Source of the DNA: Pleomorphomonas diazotrophica
Lineage (GTDB): Bacteria > Pseudomonadota > Alphaproteobacteria > Rhizobiales > Pleomorphomonadaceae
Assembly: GCF_002844595.1 (NCBI RefSeq)
Contig: NZ_PJNW01000018.1
Coordinates: forward strand, 1-40,964
Direction of reading: 5' to 3'
DNA length: 40,964 bases
This document shows positions 34,740 to 40,964 of the stretch, piece after piece (positions within the stretch are counted from its first letter, which is position 1; every line of letters starts with the position of its first letter). Under the pieces are notes generated by a model, which saw nothing but the letters and a program-made list of their open reading frames with translations, was not told the DNA's origin and did not search any database. The translations under genes were made by a program, and so were the position numbers.

Positions 34740-35816
34740 ATGGCCGCCGTTGCCGCAGGCGATGCCGTGGAGGCGGCGCCGGAAACCCGGCGCGTCTATC
34801 GCGCGCTCGCCGCCCGCCGGATCGCCATACTCACGGTGCTCCTGATCTGCCTGGTGATCTCGGTCGCCGCCGACATGGCGCTCGGCCCGGCGCGCTATTC
34901 GCTGTCTCAGGTGATCTCGGCCGTGCTGTCGCCGGCCGCCGTCGACGTGCAGCTTCGCGTCGTCATCTGGGACATCCGCATGCCCGTGGCGCTGATGGCC
35001 GTCACCGTCGGCGCCTGCCTGTCGCTGGCCGGCGCCGAGATGCAGACCATCCTCGCCAATCCCTTGGCCAGCCCCTTCACGCTGGGCATTTCCGCCGCCG
35101 CCGGCTTTGGCGCGGCCCTCGGCCTCGTCGCCGGCGTCGCGGTGTTCCCGGCCGCCGTCGAATACATGATCCCGATCAACGCCTTCCTGATGGCGATCGC
35201 CGCGTCGCTGTTCATCTACGGCGTGTCCACGCTGCGCGGCGTGACGGTCGAGACCATCGTGCTCCTGGGCATCGCGCTGGTCTTCACCTTCAACGCACTC
35301 TTGTCGCTGCTCGAGTATCTCGCCTCCGAGCAGGCGCTCGCCGCCGTGGTGTTCTGGACCATGGGCTCGCTCACCAAGGCCACCTGGACGAAGGTCGCCG
35401 TCACCGGCGCCATCCTCGTCATCGTCGTGCCGCTGTTCGCGCGCAAGTCCTGGGCCCTGACGGCGCTGAGGCTCGGCGACGACAAGGCCGCCTCCTTCGG
35501 CGTCAATGTGCGGGCGCTGAGGCTGGAGACCATGCTGCTCGTCTCCCTCCTGGCGGCCATCCCCGTCGCCTTCGTCGGCACCATCGGTTTCATCGGCCTC
35601 GTCGGGCCGCATATCGCCCGCATGGTGGTGGGCGAGGACCAGCGCTTCTTCCTGCCGGGCTCGATGATCTGCGGCGCGCTGTTGCTTTCCGTCACCTCCG
35701 TCGTCTCGAAGATGCTGATCCCCGGCGCGATCCTGCCGATCGGCGTCATCACGGCGCTGGTGGGCGTGCCCTTCTTCTTCTCGCTGATCTTCACCAACAG
35801 GAGGCGCGCGTGGTAG
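34740..35816 (+). CDS. ABC transporter permease, FecCD family
   Basis: 358 residues with about nine TM helices. FecCD marks: RMPVALMAVTVGACLSLAGA near the start, NPLASPFTLGISAAAGFGAA, and near the C-terminus GTIGFIGLVGPHIARMVVGE with the coupling helix. Start 34740 has GGAGG 9 bases upstream; an in-frame ATG at 34701 lies inside the terminal repeat of the MITE-like element and is less likely. Its end overlaps the ATPase gene by 7 bases. Confidence 0.92.
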   Translation: MAAVAAGDAVEAAPETRRVYRALAARRIAILTVLLICLVISVAADMALGPARYSLSQVISAVLSPAAVDVQLRVVIWDIRMPVALMAVTVGACLSLAGAEMQTILANPLASPFTLGISAAAGFGAALGLVAGVAVFPAAVEYMIPINAFLMAIAASLFIYGVSTLRGVTVETIVLLGIALVFTFNALLSLLEYLASEQALAAVVFWTMGSLTKATWTKVAVTGAILVIVVPLFARKSWALTALRLGDDKAASFGVNVRALRLETMLLVSLLAAIPVAFVGTIGFIGLVGPHIARMVVGEDQRFFLPGSMICGALLLSVTSVVSKMLIPGAILPIGVITALVGVPFFFSLIFTNRRRAW

Positions 35817-36562
35817 CCCTGACGCTCGACGGGATCGGCGCGCGCTATGGCCGCGCCACCGTCTTCTCCGACATCACCACCGGCCCGATCGAGGGCGGCG
35901 CGCTGACCGCGGTGATCGGCCCCAACGCCGCCGGCAAATCGACGCTGTTCAAGCGCATCGCCGGCCTCCTGAAGGGCGAGGGCGTGGTGCATGTCGACGG
36001 CGCCGACGCCGCGGCCCGGCCGATCTGCTACATGCCGCAGGACACCGGCGCCAACGCGGTGCTGACGGTCTACGAATCCGTGCTGCTCGCCGCCAAGCAG
36101 GGGGCGAGCTGGCGCGTGGCCGAGGACGAGCTGCGCGAGATCGACGAGATCCTCGCCTCGCTGTCGATTTCCGATCTGGCCTTCCGCGATCTCGGCGCGC
36201 TCTCCGGCGGCCAGCGCCAGCTCGTCGCCATCGCCCAGGCGCTGGTCAGGAAGCCGAAAATCCTGCTTATGGACGAGCCCACCTCGGCGCTCGACCTTTA
36301 CCGCCAGATCGAGGTGCTCGACTACATGCGGCGTCTCGCCAAAAAGAGCGGCATCGCCGTGCTGATCGCGCTGCACGACCTCAACCACGCCATGCGCTAC
36401 TGCGACCACGCCATGGTCGTCGCCTCCGGCCGCCTTATCGCCAACGGCCCCACCCTCGACGTCATCACGCCGGCCATGTTGGGCGAAGTCTACAAGGTGG
36501 ACGCCCGCATCGAGACCTGCACGCTAGGGCGGCCGCTGGTGATCGTGGATGGGGCGAGGTAG
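35810..36562 (+). CDS. ABC transporter ATP-binding protein, FecE type
   Basis: 250 residues from a GTG start with AGGAGG 5 bases upstream, inside the permease 3' end. Walker A GPNAAGKST, Q-loop MPQDTG, signature LSGGQRQ, Walker B ILLMDEPTSALD and switch His in ALHDLNHAM are all intact. It powers the binding protein/permease pair; last gene of the operon. A truncated kptA remnant on the other strand abuts its stop. Confidence 0.92.
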   Translation: MVALTLDGIGARYGRATVFSDITTGPIEGGALTAVIGPNAAGKSTLFKRIAGLLKGEGVVHVDGADAAARPICYMPQDTGANAVLTVYESVLLAAKQGASWRVAEDELREIDEILASLSISDLAFRDLGALSGGQRQLVAIAQALVRKPKILLMDEPTSALDLYRQIEVLDYMRRLAKKSGIAVLIALHDLNHAMRYCDHAMVVASGRLIANGPTLDVITPAMLGEVYKVDARIETCTLGRPLVIVDGAR

Positions 36563-36905
36563 GGACCGGTTTTCCGCAGTCCGTTCGCCCTGATGGCATC
36601 GACTGTCTTCCGCCGTGATAAAGCGTCCCAGGTGGCTCGGCCGGTTGCTTCAGCAGCTTTTCCGGCAGGGAGTGTCCGTAAAGGGCGCGAATCCGGCCGC
36701 CGGCTATCTCGTGCCTCTTTTTCTCCGATTGCGCGATCATCTCCGAGAGATCGGCTTCGCCAAGATCCGCCATCCCTCCCCGAGGGGGGCGCAGCGCCGA
36801 AAGCAGACCTCTCGTCGCCACCCAACCTTCGTCGTCCAGCTCCAACTCGTACAGCCAGGGCTCATGCCTCAACGCATGCGGTACAACCTTGCTGAGTTCA
36901 TTCAA
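36563..36905 (-). pseudogene. kptA: Broken tRNA 2'-phosphotransferase (KptA/Tpt1) gene
   Basis: The minus strand from 36905 encodes LSKVVPHALRHEPWLYELEL, then DDEGWVATRGLLSAL, SEKKRHEI, RIRALYGHSLPEK and PPGTLYHG, the N-terminal two-thirds of KptA (about 180 residues when whole). After LYHG the match moves to another frame (RKTVDAIRANGLRKTG), showing a frameshift, and then stops at the end of the ABC ATPase gene, so the C-terminal half is gone. The start would be TTG. KptA removes splice-junction 2'-phosphates using NAD+. Not functional as it stands. Confidence 0.72.
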
Positions 36906-37022
36906 ATTCCCAGGCGAAGGGTCGGTGTCGCGCCTGCGGGCGCGGCCCGCGCTGGATTGTTGGACGCGCGATGGATTGGTAAGCTCGCGCGTCGGGACCT
37001 CTGCTTTGGGATCAGTGCTGGA

Positions 37023-37649
37023 ATGAGCACCAACCGAGACACCGTACAGTCCTACGATACGAGGGCGGCGGAATACGCTGCCGAGGCGGCCGCAATGCCC
37101 GAATGGGTCGCGGCCGAGATCGATGCCTTCGTGACCGAACTTGGCGGTTCCGGCAGGGTGCTGGAGATCGGAAGCGGCGGCGGGCGCGACGCGCTAGCGC
37201 TGGAAACGCGCGGGATCAGCGTCAGGCGCACCGACGTCTCGAAAGGCTTCGTGGAACTGCTTCGAGAGAGCGGCTTCAAGGCCGATCTGTTGGACCCCCT
37301 GACCGACGACCTCGCCGACCCGCTCCATCCCGACAGGCCTTACGACGGCGTTTGGGCCTGCGCCTGCCTCATTCATGTCGAGCGGCGGGATTTCCGCACG
37401 GTGCTTCGACGGCTTGCCGAGGCGACCCGTCCCGGCGGCCGGCTGCACGCCTCGGTCAGGGACGGTGACGGCGACAGCGCGTTCACGCTCGGCAGTGCCG
37501 CGGCGCCCCGGCACTATGTCGAGACATACTGGCGCGAGAGCGCCCTGCGCTCCGCCCTCGCCGACGCCAGTTGGAACGTCGGCGAGATACGCCGGTGCAT
37601 GGGAAGGCCCGACGATTGGTGGCTGAGCGTCCGGGCGAGCCGGGCATAG
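37023..37649 (+). CDS. Class I SAM-dependent methyltransferase
   Basis: 208 residues. Motif I is RVLEIGSGGGRDALAL, then a D in RRTDVSKGF, the motif-II region YDGVWACACLIHV and TRPGGRLHASVRDG. A short N-terminal helix (SYDTRAAEYAAEAA) is typical of TehB/UbiE-like small methyltransferases. Start 37023 is chosen as the first Met before that helix; the frame is open far upstream but there it is antisense to the kptA remnant. Substrate unknown. Confidence 0.82.
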   Translation: MSTNRDTVQSYDTRAAEYAAEAAAMPEWVAAEIDAFVTELGGSGRVLEIGSGGGRDALALETRGISVRRTDVSKGFVELLRESGFKADLLDPLTDDLADPLHPDRPYDGVWACACLIHVERRDFRTVLRRLAEATRPGGRLHASVRDGDGDSAFTLGSAAAPRHYVETYWRESALRSALADASWNVGEIRRCMGRPDDWWLSVRASRA

Positions 37650-37710
37650 CGGTCTCTGGGTTGCCGCGTCACCGCCATGAGACGGCGCATCGCCCGTGGA
37701 GGTTTGCGAG

Positions 37711-38271
37711 ATGACCAGACAGGTTCTGTTCGTTCAGGGCGGCGGCGCGGGCGTGCATGACGGGTGGGACGACAAGCTGGTCCGAAGCCTCGAACGCGAA
37801 CTCGGAGAAGAGTACACGGTCATCTATCCCCGCATGCCGGATGAAGCCAGCCCGAGCTACCCGGCCTGGAAAACCGCGCTTCTTGACGAACTGAGCCGCC
37901 TCGACGAAGGCGCCATCGTCATCGGCCATTCCATTGGCGGCGCGGTCCTGATCCACGTCCTCGCCGAGCAGTATCCGAGGCAGAAGCCGGGAGCCATCCT
38001 CCTTCTTGCCGCGCCCTTCCTTGGCGAAGGCGGCTGGCAGAGCGACGAAATCGCGCCGCTCACCCATTCCGCAACCGGCTTTCCCGCCGATATTCCAGTG
38101 TTGCTCTACCACGGCTCCGCCGACGACGAAGTGCCCGCCGAGCACTTGCAACTCTACGCAAAGGCCCTCCCTTCCGCGACCACCCGTGTTCTCGCGCAGC
38201 GCGACCATCAGCTGAACAACGACTTGAGCGATATCGCAACGGACATTCGTCGCGACCTTCAACCGCGCTGA
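37711..38271 (+). CDS. Small alpha/beta hydrolase, RBBP9/YdeN type
   Basis: 186 residues. The opening QVLFVQGGGAGVHDGWDDKL, nucleophile elbow IGHSIGG, acid in YHGSADDEVP and base in QRDHQLNNDL fit the RBBP9/YdeN serine hydrolases. GGAGG lies 8 bases upstream of 37711. It is the last gene before the composition change at 38.3 kb. Natural substrate unknown. Confidence 0.85.
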   Translation: MTRQVLFVQGGGAGVHDGWDDKLVRSLERELGEEYTVIYPRMPDEASPSYPAWKTALLDELSRLDEGAIVIGHSIGGAVLIHVLAEQYPRQKPGAILLLAAPFLGEGGWQSDEIAPLTHSATGFPADIPVLLYHGSADDEVPAEHLQLYAKALPSATTRVLAQRDHQLNNDLSDIATDIRRDLQPR

Positions 38272-38498
38272 CTTTCAGGGTGCCGAGCTGTGGCGGAGTC
38301 GGATATTGGCCGGGAGTTTTCCATCCCCTTCCCCGGACGCTGTGACGAAAGCGGCCGCCCCGTGGTTCGACGAAGTCCGAGATTGGTCCCAGAGCGGGGG
38401 GGCGACCAACGCATAGCCGTCTCCGAAGCGGACTCACAGACACGATACAGCAGCCAATCGCTGCCTGCCACTTTATGGTCATACGTGTACGGCGCACC
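38272..38498. other. Intergenic gap, likely boundary of an acquired segment
   Basis: No convincing gene. One minus-strand frame (start 38552) encodes an odd 97-residue sequence with no ribosome site and no family. Base composition becomes AT-richer toward the right. No tRNA, direct repeat or integrase was seen here. Confidence 0.4.
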
Positions 38499-38526
38499 TT
38501 GAAGTTGAGCCTTGAAACAATAGAAT
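38499..38526 (+). promoter_or_regulatory. Candidate promoter of the STAND NTPase gene
   Basis: TTGAAG (38499-38504), 16-base spacer, TAGAAT (38521-38526). It would give a leader of about 80 bases. No ribosome site is obvious before the ATG at 38616, suggesting weak translation. Confidence 0.4.
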
Positions 38527-38615
38527 GGGGCGCTGGTAGACACTATCGTCATTGCTGGGCTCTGGGCTTTTTGTAGCTTGCGGCAAAGGCGGAAAGAAAA
38601 GACTGCATCAACTCA

Positions 38616-40964
38616 ATGAACGACTTTGCGGGAAAGCGTTTTGATAGCCGCATTCTCGATCGAGAGGATAGCGGCGGTGCGTTTGAGCGCTTTGTGGACG
38701 AGTTCCTTCGCTTGGAGTCGCCTGGAGAAGATCTCGTCCGGGGGCTGGCGCGCGGTCCCGATGGAGCAATCGATATTGCTGACGCCGAACAAAAAATTCA
38801 GCGGATCGTAGAATGTAAATTTATAGGAGCCGATACAAATTCAACCGCCGTAGAACGTTGGACTGAAGTTAAGCGTCATCTTGAAGAAAACCTTCCGCTT
38901 TTGGCTCGCGGAGATGAGATTCGGCGAAAAAAGTACCGGCCTTGGTTACGATCTGAAGGCGAATTGAGGACTTACACCTTCGTTACTTCATCAATCTGCC
39001 CTAGCGCAGATGATCGGAACCAGTTACGGAAATCTATTTCAGAGTTCTTTGAACAGCTGTCCAAGGAGCACGACGAGCTAAGCCATCTAGCGCATGTCGC
39101 GGTTGATTTGCGTTATTGGGATGATTTTGTTGGAGAAAGCGCTCGTTTCGCGCCACTTTTCTACCGCTGGTTTGGTGGGTTTCCGCAAGGTTATAGCGAG
39201 ATTGCGCTTAGCTTCGGCTCAGGGGGAGGGTTCAAACAGTTTCTGGCAAATAGAAACCTGCCATATTTCTCGCTTGACTCGTATATGTCAGAGACTAAGC
39301 GGAACCCTGTCTCACAGTTCGATGCCATTCTCCAGTTCCTAACTCAAGGCAATGATACCAGGGCCCTTGTGATTTTCGGGCCGGGCGGGGTTGGCAAGAC
39401 CCGCCTTTCGATTGAAGTATGTGAGAAAGCGCGGGAAGCCGGTTGGTGGCCAATCCGCCTTGATCGCAAGGCACGCGTGTCTGACCTAGACTCGATTTGC
39501 CAAAGCCATGCCGACTCGGCAAGACTACTACTCTTTATCGACTATGCTGAGGCATTCGAAGAACTAGATCAATTATCCGAGGCCGTAGCCAGGCTTGCGT
39601 CTGATGGCAGACACCGCCTCGCCATTCTTGCTTCGACGCGTTCTAGCTCTCTTCAAAAGGTCACGGACCGGCTAACCGACCTCCAACCCGAAGCGACAGA
39701 CCTTTCTCAACACACAACCCAAGATGGATATGCAGACTGGGTTGTACGAAAGATCACTGGTCATTTCAGAATTCCTCAATCGGACGAAATTGCAAGAACT
39801 TGCAAGGGCCTGCCGGTGATGGCGGCATTTGCGGGATTTCTTTATCAAAAGGATCGTGCACAGTTCGACTTGCAGTTCAGAAATTTAGCCGCAATCAAGG
39901 ACTTCTCAGGCTGGGCTTCTGTCCGCCTCAGAGCTCTCGAAGACCGTTTTCCATCGCAGCCTGTCCAAAACCTGCTTGCAGATCTTGTGGTGCGCCTACC
40001 GATGCCAAAGACTGAAGTAGATGCATTTCGGGCCAACTCCGGTTTGCGACGTGATGTCTTCGACGTTTTGAAAGCTGACCGCTGGATCGAGGCCGAGGGC
40101 GAGGCTTATTCGGCTGCGCACGACGTACTGGCGGACGCAATACTCGCGCGCCATTTGTCCGCGATGCCGGGGGGAGAGCAGGATAGGGTTCAGGATCTCG
40201 GGTTGGCGGCGCTGAAAGAAGACCGTCTCGACCGTTTCATTGCTGCCTTGGATCGACTGGGCGATCATCCCTTATTCCAGAAGCTATCGGGCAAGGCACT
40301 AATTGAGGCCTTGATCGCCTGCGATGACAAAAAGACACTCGCGGCCCTTCCTCCGCTCATTAAGAGCCGGCTCCTGCATCCCTCAGAGTTGATCACTCTG
40401 CTTGCATCCTCCGACGTGCTGAGAACTCGCTTGGCGGATGCGCCGGAGACCCATTTGACCATTGCGCGAGCTGGCGAATGGGCGGCCACGAAAGGCCGAA
40501 CGGTGGTCGACCGGGTGACGGCTGAGCGGGCGTTGAACGTGCCGCTTGGTGTTGCGGTTGCTTTCCGACACCCTAGCAACATGGTCCTGCGCTGCGCTCA
40601 TGCGTTTGATCCCACGCGTTTTCACGACGATGTCATTAAGCGACTTCTCGCAGCACCGGTGGCTCTCGACAGTCATTATCTCATCGTGTCGCTGTTGAAA
40701 TGGGGAACGCAGCCGGACGAGGTGTTGGCACATCTGAGGCCTTGGCTTGCCGGGAATGAAACGACACTTAAGGCGAGTTTCGTCTACCAAGCCTGGCTGA
40801 ACGCCAAGGGCGGGATCGACGAGGTCCGCGAAAGGCTGCTCCTCTGGGTGGCGGAGCATGGCACAACACCTGAGGCACAGTTCGTCTACAAAGCCTGGCT
40901 GGACGCCAAGGGCGGGATCGACGAGGTTCGCGAAAGGCTGCTGCTCTGGGTGGCGGAGCATGGC
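38616..40964 (+). CDS. STAND NTPase with PD-(D/E)xK nuclease and 34-residue repeats (partial, 3' end outside window)
   Basis: 783 codons without a stop up to the window edge. Residues 1-110 form a Mrr/Cap4-like nuclease: E24 in GAFERFVDEFL, D49-G-A-I-D53, then IVE66-C-K68. After a linker (110-240) comes a P-loop NTPase: Walker A GPGGVGKT (255-262), Walker B LLLFIDYAE (D309) and a sensor Arg in LASTRSS (R342), with a winged-helix-like region and AAHDVLADAILARHL (about 500-520), the STAND/NLR pattern. Helical repeats follow; the last three units of 34 residues are at 682-783. This is the plan of Avs-type anti-phage sensors: the repeats bind a phage ligand, the NTPase oligomerises and the nuclease cuts DNA. 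That role is inferred. ATG 38616 is the only start after an in-frame stop at 38574. Lower GC and rarer codons (CTA, AGA, ATA) than its neighbours suggest transfer. Confidence 0.85.
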   Translation, partial: MNDFAGKRFDSRILDREDSGGAFERFVDEFLRLESPGEDLVRGLARGPDGAIDIADAEQKIQRIVECKFIGADTNSTAVERWTEVKRHLEENLPLLARGDEIRRKKYRPWLRSEGELRTYTFVTSSICPSADDRNQLRKSISEFFEQLSKEHDELSHLAHVAVDLRYWDDFVGESARFAPLFYRWFGGFPQGYSEIALSFGSGGGFKQFLANRNLPYFSLDSYMSETKRNPVSQFDAILQFLTQGNDTRALVIFGPGGVGKTRLSIEVCEKAREAGWWPIRLDRKARVSDLDSICQSHADSARLLLFIDYAEAFEELDQLSEAVARLASDGRHRLAILASTRSSSLQKVTDRLTDLQPEATDLSQHTTQDGYADWVVRKITGHFRIPQSDEIARTCKGLPVMAAFAGFLYQKDRAQFDLQFRNLAAIKDFSGWASVRLRALEDRFPSQPVQNLLADLVVRLPMPKTEVDAFRANSGLRRDVFDVLKADRWIEAEGEAYSAAHDVLADAILARHLSAMPGGEQDRVQDLGLAALKEDRLDRFIAALDRLGDHPLFQKLSGKALIEALIACDDKKTLAALPPLIKSRLLHPSELITLLASSDVLRTRLADAPETHLTIARAGEWAATKGRTVVDRVTAERALNVPLGVAVAFRHPSNMVLRCAHAFDPTRFHDDVIKRLLAAPVALDSHYLIVSLLKWGTQPDEVLAHLRPWLAGNETTLKASFVYQAWLNAKGGIDEVRERLLLWVAEHGTTPEAQFVYKAWLDAKGGIDEVRERLLLWVAEHG
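40659..40964 (+). repeat. 102-bp tandem repeats in the STAND NTPase gene
   Basis: Three in-frame 102-bp units: 40659-40760 (diverged), 40761-40862 and 40863-40964. The last two share their final 84 bases with only four differences. The unit core is FVYKAWLDAKGGIDEVRERL, then LLWVAEHG. The array continues past the window edge by an unknown number of units. Confidence 0.9.

Noticed and set aside
34703-35809. N-terminal extension of the ATPase frame across the permease gene
   Set aside because: It is out of frame with the permease and has no domain; the GTG at 35810 with AGGAGG is the true start.
36615-37022. N-terminal extension of the methyltransferase frame
   Set aside because: It is antisense to the kptA remnant and has no fold; the methyltransferase begins at 37023.
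38259-38552. Minus-strand frame of 97 codons before the STAND gene
   Set aside because: No ribosome site, no recognised family, and the second half looks like random GC-rich translation.

Overview
The window is high-GC alphaproteobacterial DNA, most likely from a Hyphomicrobiales (Rhizobiales-type) organism. The grounds are an HWE-family sensor kinase, an OhrR-type regulator, several rhizobial-style intergenic palindromes and the overall codon use. It looks chromosomal. I see no rRNA, tRNA, CRISPR array, phage module or intact insertion sequence. Genus cannot be fixed from sequence alone.

Left part (1-11.1 kb): a YCII-domain protein sits between two copies of a palindromic MITE-like repeat. 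An OhrR/MarR regulator is divergent from two alpha/beta hydrolases. Then come a PAS-PAS-PAS-HWE histidine kinase and a CHASE3 chemoreceptor. A multi-TM acyltransferase and a divergent TetR regulator share a perfect 21-bp operator palindrome. An excisionase-type antitoxin/PIN toxin pair follows.

Middle part (11.1-25 kb): a minus-strand group (metzincin protease, SGNH-type secreted protein, 7TM-AraC regulator) is divergent from a secreted caspase-fold (orthocaspase) protein. A second chemoreceptor follows. Two toxin-antitoxin modules lie back to back (ParDE, then RES/Xre), next to a degraded DUF805 fragment, a small secreted unknown and a 1.3-kb-codon autotransporter adhesin with Ig-like and fibronectin-like repeats.

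Right part (25-38.3 kb): three tandem hairpins precede a membrane GGDEF-EAL protein. A probable four-gene catabolic operon (PfpI, aldehyde dehydrogenase, membrane protein, fumarase-superfamily lyase) follows. A SAM methyltransferase is divergent from an iron/siderophore-type ABC transporter whose binding-protein and permease genes are separated by a second full copy of the MITE-like repeat. A broken kptA (tRNA 2'-phosphotransferase) remnant, another methyltransferase and a small hydrolase complete this part.

The last 2.35 kb holds the most interesting gene. It is a reading frame, open to the window edge (783 codons seen), for a protein with an N-terminal PD-(D/E)xK (Mrr/Cap4-like) nuclease, a central STAND-type P-loop NTPase and C-terminal 34-residue repeats of which the last two are almost identical. 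This domain plan is that of bacterial NLR-like (Avs-type) anti-phage sensors. Base composition drops and codon use changes at its start, as expected for a horizontally acquired defence gene. Its 3' end lies beyond the window.
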